This document shows, one piece after another, positions 18,195 through 27,400 of a DNA stretch of 64,000 bases; position 1 is the first letter of the stretch, and the number at the start of each line of letters is the position of its first letter. Below the pieces are notes generated by a model. The model did not search any database and was not told the DNA's origin. It saw only the letters and a program-made list of their open reading frames with translations. The stretch comes from JAEUIX01 sp964611125 (GTDB taxonomy: Bacteria > Planctomycetota > Phycisphaerae > Phycisphaerales > UBA1924). The DNA lies in assembly GCA_964611125.1 (NCBI GenBank), contig CAZSZO010000002.1:137579-201578 (forward strand), written 5' to 3'. A program made the position numbers and the translations under genes.

Positions 18195-21100
18195 TCACCC
18201 CCCGCCCCCGTTCGCATCGGGCTTCGCCGGGTCTGCTCCGCCTGCGCCCCCACCTTCCATCGCCGCCTTGCACCTGGCCAGCGTCTCGCGGTACTCCTTG
18301 AGGTGCGGGTGGTCGGCGGTTGGGGGGGGCAGCACCTTTTCGGCCATCGCCACGGCTTCTTCGAGTTCGCGATGGGCCGCGGCGTAGTCCCTGTTGTCCA
18401 GCCGCGCAGTGCCCGAGCGCCACAGCACGCGGGCGAGGTTCGGCGAGCCGTCGGGTGAGTTCTTGTGAAGGATGGGAATTGCTTCGTCCCACGCCGCGCG
18501 GGCTTCGGTGAACTTCTTCTGGTCTTGCAGGATCGTTGCGAGGCCGCCGAGGACCCTGGCGATGTTCGGGTGTCCGGCGGGAAGGGCTGCGCGGAGCATC
18601 TCCACAGATTCGCGCACGAGCGGCTCGGCCTCGGCAAACTTTTTTTGAGAGCACAGGAGCGTCCCGAGGTTGTACAGGCCTTGGGCGATGGTCGGGTGCC
18701 CGGCGGGCAGGGCCGCGCGGTTGATCGCGAGCGCCTCGCGGGAGAGCAGCTCGGCCTCGGCGAGCTTGTCCTGCGCCTTGAGGAGCCCCGCGAGGTTGTT
18801 CAGGCCAAGGGCGATGTCCGGGTGTCCGGCAGGCAGGGCACCGCGGCGGATCGCCAGAGCTTCACGTTGGAGCGGCTCGGCCTCGGACAGCTTGTTCTGG
18901 TCCTGCAGGAGCTTGGCGAGGTTGTCCAGCGTGATGGCGATGTCCGGATGTCCGGCGGGGAGGGCAGCGCGGTTGATCGCCACCGCTTCGCGGAGGAGCG
19001 GCTCGGCCTCGGCGAGCCTTCTCTGGGTCCACAGGAGTTGTGCAAGATTGTTCAGGCCCACAGCGATGCTCTGGTGTCCGGCGGGGAAGGTCGCGCGGCG
19101 GATGTCCAGCGCTTCGCGGTAGAGCGACTCGGCTTCGGCGAGCTTGTTCTGGTCTTGCAGCAGCCCCGCAAGGTTGGTCAGGCCGTCGGCGATGTCCGGG
19201 TGCCCGGCAGGGAGGGCCGCGCGGCGAATCTGCATTGCTTCGCGCATGAACGGCTCGGCCTCGGCAAGTTTGTTCTCAGTGAGCATGAGTACCGCGAGGT
19301 TGTTCAGGCCCAGAGCGATGCTCGGGTGGCCAGCAGGGAGTGCCGCGCGGCGGATCGCCAGCGATTCGCGGAAGAGCGGCTCGGCCTCGGGCAGCTTGTT
19401 CTGTTCCTGCAGGAGCCCCGCGAGGTTGCTCAGGCCGTCGGCGATGCCCGGATGCCCGGCGGGGAGGGCTGCGCGCTTGATCGCCAGCGCTTCTCGCAAG
19501 ATCGGTTCGGCTTCGGCGAGCTCGTTCTGAGCCAGCAGGAGAACGCCTAGGTTGTTCAGGCTGTCAGCGATGCTCCGGTGCCCGGCGGGCAGGGCCGCGC
19601 GGCGGAGCGCCAGCGACTTCCGCAGGTTCGGCTCGGCCTGCGCGGAGCGACCCAGCCCCTGCAGCGTCGTGCCGATGGTGTCGCGCACGCTCGCCTCCAC
19701 CAGCGGCTGCTCATCCAGCGATCCTTCTCCACCCCCAGCCGCATCGAGCCTCTTGACCGCCGCCTCGATCGCCTGCACCACCGTCACCGCGTCCTTCAGC
19801 GGCTCGCCCGTCCCTGGGTCCTTGGGCAGGTTGGCCGGATCGACCGCGGCGAGCATCTCCGTCTGGAACGTCGCCACCGCGCTGGCGATCGCGGCCTGAT
19901 TCTTGGCCTCGGCCTCTTGCTTCTTGGCTTCGGCTTCCTGCTTCTCGGCCTCGGTCTGCTGCGCAACGGCCTCGGCCCGCGCGGCCTCGGCCGCCATGCG
20001 CTGCTCGGCCTCGGCCCGCTCGGCCTGCACGGCGATGTCCCGCTGGTCGCTGGCCACCTTGAACTGCCACGCGAAGGCGACCATGCCGATGAGCAGCGCC
20101 GCCGCGACCGCGCTGCCCGCCGATACCATCATCCGGTTGCGCTTGACGAACTTCTTGAAGCGGTAGGCGGTGCTGGGCGGGGCAGCGTTGACGGCCTCGC
20201 CGCTGAGGTAGCGGCGGATATCCATCGCGAGGCCATTGGCGGTCTCGTAGCGGCGTTGGCGGTCCTTCTCCAAGGCCTTCATCACGATCCAGTCGAGCTC
20301 GCCGCGGACGATCACGCCCAGCCGCTTGGGCTCGGTGTGCCGCTTGGCCGCGATGCTGGCGATCGTGTCGGTGTTACTGCTCAGGCGGGTGCTGGGCTTG
20401 GGCGGCTCCACCTCGCGGATGATGCGCTGGAGTTCGCCGAACGCGGCGGAGCGGAGCTCCTTGCCCGTGAACGGTGTCGTTCCAGTCAGGAGTTCATACA
20501 GCAACACGCCCAGCGAGTACACGTCCGTCCGTGTGTCGATGTCGAGGTTTCCCTCGGCCTGCTCGGGGCTCATGTACTCCGGCGTGCCGATGAGGGCTTT
20601 GTGCTCGGTAAAGAGCGTCTTCTCTGTTAGTTTGCTCGCCGTGGCCTTCGCGATGCCGAAGTCGATGACCTTGGTGTGCGGGCGGCCGTCCTGCGTGGAG
20701 ACGAGGATGTTGCTGGGCTTGATGTCTCTATGGATAATCCCCTTCGTGTGCGCGTGCTGCACGGCGTTGCAGACCTGCGCGAAGAGTTCCAACCGATCCT
20801 CGATGCTCAGGTTGTTCTTGTCACAATACTCGACGATCGGGTCGCCCTTGACCAGTTCCATCACGAAGAACGGCCGCCCCGCCTCCGTCGCTCCTGCGTC
20901 CAGCACCTTCGCGATGTTGGGGTGATCCATCATCGCGAGCGCCTGTCGCTCCTGCTCGAAGCGGGCGACCACTTGGCGCGTGTCCATGCCCAGTTTGATG
21001 ATCTTGAGCGCGACCTTGCGTGCGACGGGCTTCTCCTGCTCGGCCATGAAGACCGACCCGAAGCCACCCTCGCCGATGAGTTGCAAGATCTTGTAGGGAC

Positions 21101-21368
21101 CGATTCGCGTGCCCGGGCCTTCGCGGAGCGGTGCGGCGATGGTCACTGCCGCCGAAGAGTCCGCGGTGGGCATCGCTTCAGCGAGGGGGGGAGAACCGGC
21201 CGTGGGCGACGCCATGAACTTTGCCGCGCCGTCGTGCGCACGGAGCAGCGCCTCGACCTCCGTTCGTAGCGCCGCATCGTCTCCGCACGCACTCACGAGG
21301 TACCTCTCGCGCTGCTCCCGCTCGAGGCCGATTGCATGCTCGAATATGTCCTGTAGTTTCTTGGCCAT
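18195..21368 (-). CDS. Membrane-anchored Ser/Thr protein kinase with C-terminal TPR array (copy 2)
   Basis: A 1057-residue paralogue of the kinase at 2404-5658 with the same layout: short N-terminal helical region, kinase domain (about 90-395) with IGEGGFGSVF, HRDIKPSN, DFGIAKA and GTPEYMSPEQAEG, one membrane helix (SAGSAVAAALLIGMVAFAW), and a coiled coil with repeated EAEAKKQ. About eleven 42-residue TPR units follow (REALAIxRAALPAGHP). Kinase and linker sequence is nearly identical to copy 1, while the N-terminal 80 residues and the TPR array differ. That suggests duplication followed by divergence of the sensing part, or gene conversion of the kinase part. The TPR units are very similar at DNA level, about 126 bases each. 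It begins 18 bases after its own sigma gene, so the two form an operon. Confidence 0.96.
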   Translation of the reverse strand: MAKKLQDIFEHAIGLEREQRERYLVSACGDDAALRTEVEALLRAHDGAAKFMASPTAGSPPLAEAMPTADSSAAVTIAAPLREGPGTRIGPYKILQLIGEGGFGSVFMAEQEKPVARKVALKIIKLGMDTRQVVARFEQERQALAMMDHPNIAKVLDAGATEAGRPFFVMELVKGDPIVEYCDKNNLSIEDRLELFAQVCNAVQHAHTKGIIHRDIKPSNILVSTQDGRPHTKVIDFGIAKATASKLTEKTLFTEHKALIGTPEYMSPEQAEGNLDIDTRTDVYSLGVLLYELLTGTTPFTGKELRSAAFGELQRIIREVEPPKPSTRLSSNTDTIASIAAKRHTEPKRLGVIVRGELDWIVMKALEKDRQRRYETANGLAMDIRRYLSGEAVNAAPPSTAYRFKKFVKRNRMMVSAGSAVAAALLIGMVAFAWQFKVASDQRDIAVQAERAEAEQRMAAEAARAEAVAQQTEAEKQEAEAKKQEAEAKNQAAIASAVATFQTEMLAAVDPANLPKDPGTGEPLKDAVTVVQAIEAAVKRLDAAGGGEGSLDEQPLVEASVRDTIGTTLQGLGRSAQAEPNLRKSLALRRAALPAGHRSIADSLNNLGVLLLAQNELAEAEPILREALAIKRAALPAGHPGIADGLSNLAGLLQEQNKLPEAEPLFRESLAIRRAALPAGHPSIALGLNNLAVLMLTENKLAEAEPFMREAMQIRRAALPAGHPDIADGLTNLAGLLQDQNKLAEAESLYREALDIRRATFPAGHQSIAVGLNNLAQLLWTQRRLAEAEPLLREAVAINRAALPAGHPDIAITLDNLAKLLQDQNKLSEAEPLQREALAIRRGALPAGHPDIALGLNNLAGLLKAQDKLAEAELLSREALAINRAALPAGHPTIAQGLYNLGTLLCSQKKFAEAEPLVRESVEMLRAALPAGHPNIARVLGGLATILQDQKKFTEARAAWDEAIPILHKNSPDGSPNLARVLWRSGTARLDNRDYAAAHRELEEAVAMAEKVLPPPTADHPHLKEYRETLARCKAAMEGGGAGGADPAKPDANGGGG

Positions 21369-21386
21369 GATGCCCTTCCGTCATGC

Positions 21387-22022
21387 CTACTCGTTCAAGC
21401 GTTGAAACAGCCACGCCCGCGCAAACGCCCAGCGGCGATCGACCGTGCTCGTCGAGAGTCCGAGTGCTTGGGCGGTCTGCTCGACGCTCAGCCCCGCGAA
21501 GAACCGAAGCCGCACAATCGCCGCGCCATCGGGAGACTCAGCCTCCAAGCGACGGACCAGCTCGTCGAACCTCACGATTTCTTCGGGGTCCCGCTGCGAC
21601 AGCCCGGCGACATCCTCGAAGTCGCTGACACGCTGAATCCGTCCACCTTCTCCATCAGGCACTCCCCCACGCTTCAGCCGCATGCGTCCCTTGGCGTGAT
21701 CGAGCAGGATCTGCCGCATCGCTTCCGCCGCCGCAGCGTAAAAGTGTCCGCGCCCCGCCCAAGGCACCTCACGCGCCCCAGCCAGCTTCAAGTACGCCTC
21801 ATGAACCAACGCCGTTGCCGTGAGCGTGTGCCCAGTGCGTTCGCTCTGCATACTGATCTGCGCGGCCTTGCGCAACTGCTCGTACACCAGCGGCAACAAC
21901 CGCTCCGCCGCTTCCGTGTCACCGTTCGCCGCCGCGACCATGAGGATGGTGGCGTCTTGAGGCGATTGAGGGGGCGGCGGAGTGAGCGGGCGATCTGCTT
22001 GTGAGGGCTCGCGTGAAGACAT
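21387..22022 (-). CDS. ECF-like RNA polymerase sigma factor paired with kinase copy 2
   Basis: A 211-residue paralogue of the sigma factor at 5670-6266. Region 2 includes AAERLLPLVYEQLRKAAQIS, TALVHEAYLKLAG and HFYAAAAEAMRQILLDHAK. Region 4 includes VRLRFFAGLSVEQTAQALGL and STSTVDRRWAFARAWL. The linker between them (MRLKRGGVPDGEGGRIQRVS) is longer than in copy 1. The recognition helices differ (TVKRDWT versus TVDRRWA), so the two factors may read different promoters although their kinases are nearly identical. No anti-sigma gene is adjacent; the kinase is the likely regulator. Confidence 0.93.
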   Translation of the reverse strand: MSSREPSQADRPLTPPPPQSPQDATILMVAAANGDTEAAERLLPLVYEQLRKAAQISMQSERTGHTLTATALVHEAYLKLAGAREVPWAGRGHFYAAAAEAMRQILLDHAKGRMRLKRGGVPDGEGGRIQRVSDFEDVAGLSQRDPEEIVRFDELVRRLEAESPDGAAIVRLRFFAGLSVEQTAQALGLSTSTVDRRWAFARAWLFQRLNE

Positions 22023-22158
22023 TGGCCAGATGATAAACGTGTCCGCAGAATGAAGGCGTACATGCGGCTGATCGAAGTGCCGGGCAATGGAATCGCGACC
22101 CCGGCGGATGCGTGCCGAGGTCGCGGTGACTACTGCGTGCGTATGCGTAGCGTCTCAA

Positions 22159-23274
22159 TCAGCGGCGACGGCGTGCTGCCAGGAGGCCGCCCAAGCCGAG
22201 CACCGCGGCCGCGCCCGGCGACGGGATCGTCGCGTGCCAGCCGCGGGTCTCGCCGTTGAAAGTGCCCTGACCGACGAGCGTGTTGCCGTCGAAGGAGATC
22301 GCTGTGCAGCTCTCAAGGGTCCAGCCGGTGAGATCGATGCCCAGCGTGGGCAGGTAGGTGTTGAGGTTGACCGCGCCCAGCGCGTCGCTCCAGATGACGG
22401 CGGAGAAGTTGAAGTCGGCGTCGGACGCGCTGCCGCCGATGAGGAGTCCGTTACCACTGACCGCATAGGCCGACGCGAAGTCCGTGCCCGGAAGGTTGGG
22501 CAGCACCTGCAGCACGCCGTTGTTCCATCGGGCCGCGTTCAAGCCCTCATAGCCCGCGGCGACGCTGCCATCAAAGCTCACCGCGAAGGCAGTCGCGCCC
22601 TCAACGGTCTGCAGCGGCTGCATCCCGCTCGTCTGGGTCCAAACGAAAGGGGTGGTGAAGTCGCACTCGCCGACCACGGTCGCGCCGTCGCCGCTGATCG
22701 CGTTCGCGACGGAGTTCAGTGTTCCAGGGAGCACGCCAAGATCCTGCGGCGTCCCGGCGCTGTCCCAGCGGACCGCACGGCTGGTTGACCCAAAGCTGGT
22801 ACCGGCGATGAACTGCCCATCGGCGCTGATGCCGGCTCCGCTGGCGCCACCACCACCGGCGAGGTCGGGAAGAATCTCGAAGCCCGAGGCGGAGGTCCAG
22901 CGGAATGCCGAGCCGACCGGCCCGGACTGATACCCGCCGGTGATGGCATTGCCGTCGTTGCTGATACCAACAGCGAAGTAGAAGTCGCCGTCGGGCGCGG
23001 TGCCCATGTCCGTCAGGCCAGAGCCCTGAGTCCAGCGGAAGCCGCGCATCTGGTCAAAGAGGCCCACGCCGCTGTTGCCCGCGACGTGCTGACCATTGCC
23101 GCTGACGGCGACGGCCTGCGAGAACTGGTGGTTGGGGTCGAGGACGCCGAGGTTGGTGAAGGTCTGGCCGAACGCCACTGATGAAGTGAGCGCGGCGGCT
23201 GCGGTGACGGCGATGACTCGTGCCGGTATCGAGTTCGCACGCAAACGTGCCGAAGTGGTGGCGAGCAGACTCAT
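22159..23274 (-). CDS. Secreted HAF-repeat protein with PEP-CTERM-like sorting tail
   Basis: A 371-residue exported protein. The signal peptide has a basic start and VIAVTAAAALTSSVAFGQ. The body is a string of HAF-type repeats in which ISGDGATVVGEC, ISNDGNAITGGY, VSGNGLLIGG or ISFDGNTLVGQG alternates with FRWT or AVRWD. This beta-propeller-like family is named for its repeats and has no known activity. The C-terminus IPSPGAAAVLGLGGLLAARR has the three-part form of PEP-CTERM-like signals: a Pro motif, a short Gly/Leu helix and a final arginine cluster. It is therefore probably handled by an exosortase-like system and surface-anchored. The gene precedes sigma factor copy 2 on the same strand with 136 bases between. 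Confidence 0.9.
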   Translation of the reverse strand: MSLLATTSARLRANSIPARVIAVTAAAALTSSVAFGQTFTNLGVLDPNHQFSQAVAVSGNGQHVAGNSGVGLFDQMRGFRWTQGSGLTDMGTAPDGDFYFAVGISNDGNAITGGYQSGPVGSAFRWTSASGFEILPDLAGGGGASGAGISADGQFIAGTSFGSTSRAVRWDSAGTPQDLGVLPGTLNSVANAISGDGATVVGECDFTTPFVWTQTSGMQPLQTVEGATAFAVSFDGSVAAGYEGLNAARWNNGVLQVLPNLPGTDFASAYAVSGNGLLIGGSASDADFNFSAVIWSDALGAVNLNTYLPTLGIDLTGWTLESCTAISFDGNTLVGQGTFNGETRGWHATIPSPGAAAVLGLGGLLAARRRR

Positions 23275-23535
23275 GAACGATCTCCCTTTCGAGCTTCACG
23301 TATCCGAACTCGCGGCGGCCAAACGCAGGCCGCTCACGGGGTCGAATCCGCCCACCAAGCGACGCCAGACATCGCCGGACATCACGATTTGGCACGATTG
23401 TGCTACACCGCAATGCGCGGCTTTCGGGGTCGAACCACCCACACACCGGTTGCGTCTGCGGAGTCGGGAGAGAGTTTGGGAAGTCTCGCGATCCAGTACC
23501 CTTCTCAAGGAGCGGGTATGGCATCCTGGAATGAC
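23275..23535. other. Intergenic region upstream of the HAF gene
   Basis: This region of about 260 bases carries no supportable coding frame. It should contain the promoter of the HAF gene, but I could not choose a -35/-10 pair with confidence. Short tRNA-like strings occur but do not fold into a cloverleaf. Confidence 0.4.
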
Positions 23536-23565
23536 AACGCCCGCAAGCCTAAGCCTGCGGGCGTT
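23536..23565 (-). terminator. Hairpin downstream of tRNA-Pro
   Basis: An inverted repeat with arms AACGCCCGCAAGCC / GCCTGCGGGCGTT and one mismatch lies 11 bases past the 3' end of the minus-strand tRNA. The trailing minus-strand sequence is only weakly T-rich, so termination there is plausible but not certain. Confidence 0.55.
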
Positions 23566-23576
23566 CGTTCTTCAAT

Positions 23577-23649
23577 CGGGGTGGCGGGATTTGAACCCAC
23601 GACCTTTTGACCCCCAGTCAAACGCGCTACCAAGCTGCGCTACACCCCG
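23577..23649 (-). tRNA. tRNA-Pro, anticodon GGG
   Basis: A complete 73-base cloverleaf on the minus strand. Acceptor CGGGGTG pairs with CACCCCG; the D arm is GCGC...GCGC with an AGCTTGGTA loop. The anticodon stem TTTGA/TCAAA encloses loop CTGGGGG, giving anticodon GGG. The variable loop is AGGTC, and the T arm is GTGGG-TTCAAAT-CCCGC. The first base of the acceptor is C, as usual for bacterial tRNA-Pro. The 3' CCA is not encoded, so it must be added enzymatically. It reads CCC and CCU codons. Confidence 0.97.
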
Positions 23650-23765
23650 AGTGGTGAACTCCAAGCGTAGCCCGTCGGCGGCGGCCAAGCAATGAAACGC
23701 CGCCCGCGCCGCATTCCTTCGGCCGGGGCGACCTTCCAAGCCGGGTGCTCCGATAAACTCCGGCC

Positions 23766-24173
23766 ATGGGCGCCTGGGATGTGGGCAACTTCGACAATCA
23801 CGAGGCCCGCTGCTGGGAGCGGGAGTTTCTCGATGATCCGGGCTGCGATCTGCTTCGAGACACCCTTGATCGCGTGGTCGCCGCGGATGATCTGGAGGCC
23901 CTGGAGGCCAGGGCGTGCTGGCTGGCGCTCGCCGCGGCGGAGATGGTTGCGGCGTTGCTTGGCAAGCCTCACCGATCGCTTCCCGCCAACCTCGCGGCGT
24001 GGGCGGAGACCCATCCCGATGTCCGGCCTGACGCGCGGCTCATCGACAAGGCCCGGCGGGCGGTCGCCCGGGTTCAGGGGCCCGGCGAGCTGCGGGAACT
24101 GTGGGAGGACCCAGAGGACGCCCCGGCGTGGCGGGCGGTGCTTGAGAACCTCGACGGCCGGTTGGCTGGCTAA
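23766..24173 (+). CDS. DUF4259-family protein
   Basis: A 135-residue cytoplasmic protein beginning MGAWDVGNFDNHEARCWERE. That N-terminal signature (G-x-W-D/G-x-x-x-F-D/E-N-D/H) is typical of DUF4259 proteins. The rest is helical and Ala/Glu-rich, with ALEARACWLALAAAEMVAAL in the middle and ELRELWEDPEDAPAWRAVLE at the end. The family has no known function and usually stands alone, as here between two tRNA genes. Confidence 0.85.
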   Translation: MGAWDVGNFDNHEARCWEREFLDDPGCDLLRDTLDRVVAADDLEALEARACWLALAAAEMVAALLGKPHRSLPANLAAWAETHPDVRPDARLIDKARRAVARVQGPGELRELWEDPEDAPAWRAVLENLDGRLAG

Positions 24174-24265
24174 GCGGCAGCGGGGGTGTGAGGGGGGGAT
24201 GGGGCCAGTGCCGCCGGCTGCTCGCCCGCCGGATCGTTCCCGCCTATTGTCATCCCTCATTCGCC

Positions 24266-24349
24266 GCGGCTGTGGCGGAATTGGCAGACGCGCTAGATTC
24301 AGGTTCTAGTGGGTTCACCCCCGTGAAGGTTCGACTCCTTTCAGCCGCA
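24266..24349 (+). tRNA. tRNA-Leu, anticodon CAG
   Basis: A class II tRNA of 84 bases. Acceptor GCGGCTG pairs with CAGCCGC followed by discriminator A. The anticodon stem CTAGA/TCTAG encloses loop TTCAGGT, giving anticodon CAG. The long variable arm (TGGGTTCACCCCCGTGA) is characteristic of leucine tRNAs. The T arm is GAAGG-TTCGACT-CCTTT. No CCA is encoded. It reads CUG, the leucine codon expected to be dominant in this GC-rich genome. Confidence 0.97.
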
Positions 24350-24357
24350 TTGGAAGA

Positions 24358-24380
24358 CGCCGGGCTCGCCCGGCGTTTTT
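24358..24380 (+). terminator. Intrinsic terminator of tRNA-Leu
   Basis: A perfect 8-base stem CGCCGGGC / GCCCGGCG with a two-base centre is followed directly by five T residues, 8 bases after the mature tRNA end. This is the clearest rho-independent terminator in the window. Confidence 0.92.
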
Positions 24381-24433
24381 CGTTGGCGCCGAGGCCGATC
24401 GCCATGCATCTGTTCGGGCGGCGTCCGGCCTGA

Positions 24434-27400
24434 TCAGGCCCGCTCGCCCCGCAGCGTCACGATCTGGAACGGGCCGAGCCGCAGGCTCGTCCGCCCCGCG
24501 GCGTGATCGTGGCCGAACCCTGGCAGCTTGATCGCACGCTCCAGGAGATCGACCGGCCCGAGGGTCTTGAGCGGGATGTTCCACCGCAGGTTCACCTCGC
24601 CGCCGCTGCCGACGGTGTCCACAAGGCGGAGAATGATGGCGCGGCCAGTGTCTTCGGCGGGCTTGAAGGCGCTCACCTGCACGCACATCGGGCCCTCAGC
24701 GTCGATCTCGACGGGCGACCAATCGCCGACGAGTTCGGGCGTCCCACGCCCACCGGTCCCAGCCCCCCGCCGGCCGTTCGAGCCTCCCTGGCGCGCAGGG
24801 AGCGGCCTGACCAGCACGGGGCGGTGAAGCGCCTCGGCTTCTTCGTCGAGTCCGGCCCAGCCCGGGCCGCCCAGGTGCGGGCAGAGGGCATAGGCGAACT
24901 CGTGCCTCCCGCGGTCGGCCTGCGGGTCCGGATAGGTGGCCGACCGCAGCAGCGAGAGCGCGAGCACGACGCCCGCGCCGCCCCCCCCGGCCGCCCTGCC
25001 CCCTGCGGGCGGCGCGGTTCGCGCGGATCCGCCGAACTTGCAGTCATTGAGCACCGCCAGGCCGCGCTGAGGGTCCGAGACGTCCATCCAGCGTTGCACG
25101 GCGCCCTCGAAGGCGGCCCGGTCGCGCGGGGTGTTGACGTGCGTGGGGCGCTCCAGCCGGCCAAACTGCGTCTGGAAGCTCGCGCGATCGCTGATGATGT
25201 CGGTGGGGAACAACGCGCGGAGCAAGCGGTGCTCCTCCCGCCAGTCGACGCGCGAGCGGATGTCCAGGCGGCGCGACCCCTGGTCGAGGCTGATGGTCTG
25301 CGTCAACTCGCTCGCGACGCCCAGCGGACGCGTGACCTCGACCGACGCGCGGGCCGGGCCGCGTTCGACCACGCGCCATCTGGTGGCTGGTCGCGCCTCG
25401 ATGCTCGACTTCCAGGCGTGCGAGTCATCGATGTCCCACGCGTCCCAGAGGCGGGGCCGGTCTTCGAAGAGGGCCAGTTGGTTCAGCGGACCGTGGCTCG
25501 CCGCGCAGGCGAACTCACCAGCGATCTCGCCGCTGAGAGCCGGGTCCTTGAGCTTCAGGCTTGTCACCTGGCCGAGGCTGTCAAGCTCCGCCCGCAGCAT
25601 GTCGTTCTCGAGCACGGCTCGCCGGGCCTTGGGATCGGCCCGGACGGACGCGGCCCCGACCGGCGCCGGCGCCTGGGCTTCACCCACGCGCATGCCCAGC
25701 GCGGGCGCCCCGATCACCCGCCGGCGCGAGCCTTCGCCGACAAACCCGGCGCGGCGGGAGCACGCGGGGTTGAAGGCGAGCAGCGGCTTCGCCAGCCCGC
25801 GGGTGTCAGCGCTGGCCGCCCAGCGGTCGATCCCTTCCTCGATCAACGGGGCCACCAGCTCCCGGATGCGGGCGTGGTCGCGCCGGGCGTCGTCGTACAC
25901 CATGGTGATCGACGAGCCGGGCAGGATGTCGTGGAACTGATTCAGCAGGAGGAGCTTCCATGCTGCGTCCAGATCGGCCTTGGCCCGCCGCCAGGAATCC
26001 GGGCTGGCGAGGGTGGGGGCCCCGGCCAGCAGCAGTTCCGCCAGCCGCAGTGCGTCCTCGGCCTCGCGGTTGGCCTGCTTGAGCCAGGCCTGAGTCGTGA
26101 GCGTGCCGCGGTGCAGCTCGAGATACAGCTCACCCGACCACGAGGGGATCTCCTCGCCGCGCGAGAGCGCGCTGGCGAGGTCCGCCTGCAGCGCGTCGCA
26201 GAAAGCGGTCGCAGAGGACTGCCGGACCCGCGGCAAGCCGTCGCACGCCTGCGCGTGCTGAGCGTTCTCGATCATCCAGTCGGTCGGGCCGCCGCCGCCG
26301 TCGCCGAAGCCGAAGGGCTGCAGCCAGCGAGCCCCCGATGAGCCGACGGGCTTGCCGCGTGCTGGCTCGACCGACGGGAGCTGCTTGGTCCGGTGGTTGG
26401 TCTGGCCGCGGCGCAGTTCGCGGGCGGAATTGGTCGCGTTGTAGTCGTTGCCGGGGGTGAAGTGGGCGGTCACCTCGGCGCCGCCCAGGCCGCGCCAGAT
26501 GAACGTGGTCTCGGGCATCGGGGAAGTGTCGTTCCACGACATCTTGTTGGTGATGAACGTGTCGAGGCCGCTCTGGGCCATGATCTGCGGCAGGCAGGGC
26601 GGAAAGCCGAAGGTGTCGGGCAGGTACAGGAACCGCTGCCGCCCGCGCGGGCCGAAGCGAGCTTCCCAATACCGGGTCCCGTGCAGGATCTGCCGCACCA
26701 GCGATTCGCCGGATGGGACGTTGCAGTCGGGCTCGATCCACATGGCGCCGCCCGGCTCCCAGCGGCCTTCACGGACGCGCCGCGAGATCTGGCGGAACAG
26801 CTCGGGGGAATCGGCCTCGACAAACGCGTATTGCTGGGCCTGGCTGCACAGGAACTGGAACTGCGGGTAGCGCTCCATGAGGCGCAGCACGTTGCTGAAG
26901 GTGCGCAGGCACTTGCGGCGCGTCTCACGGAGCGGCCAGAGCCACGCCGTATCGATGTGGGCGTGCCCCACCGCGTGACAGACCGTCGTCGACGCGGCGG
27001 GCGCCCGGTGCAACGCGGCCTCCAGGATCTGCAGCGCCCGCCCCGCCCCGCTCGCGGGGTCGCGCGGGTCGATCTCGCGCCACGCCGAACGCAACGCGCT
27101 GAGCAGCTCCTCGACCCGCCCATCCTGCCAGGGGAGATTCTCGGGGAACCTCTGGCTGTGCGTGGTGATCGGCGGCGGCGGCGGCAGAAGCTCGCGGGCG
27201 AGCTGCGTGGCCAGCACCCAGGCGACGTGCAGCCGCCGGACCGTGTCGTCGACCCTGACCAGCTCGGCGGCGATGAACCGCCCCGGGGTCGGTCCGGTCC
27301 AGCGGCGGTGGGTCTCGGGCGTGTCCCACTGCAGGCCGTCGGCGCCGAAGGGGTGGTTGCACGCCGCCTCGACATGCAGGACGAGCCCGCCCGACCGGTT

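Noticed and set aside
18480..19640. Regular direct repeats that could look like a CRISPR-type array
   Set aside because: They are the 126-base coding units of the TPR kinase, in frame and without unique spacers.
23395..23460. A second tRNA-like region near tRNA-Pro (GGTCGAACCACC)
   Set aside because: No cloverleaf could be folded; only the 23577-23649 sequence pairs fully.
23577..24349. A tRNA-adjacent integrated element
   Set aside because: Two tRNA genes are present, but no integrase, no repeated tRNA 3' end and no phage genes lie nearby.
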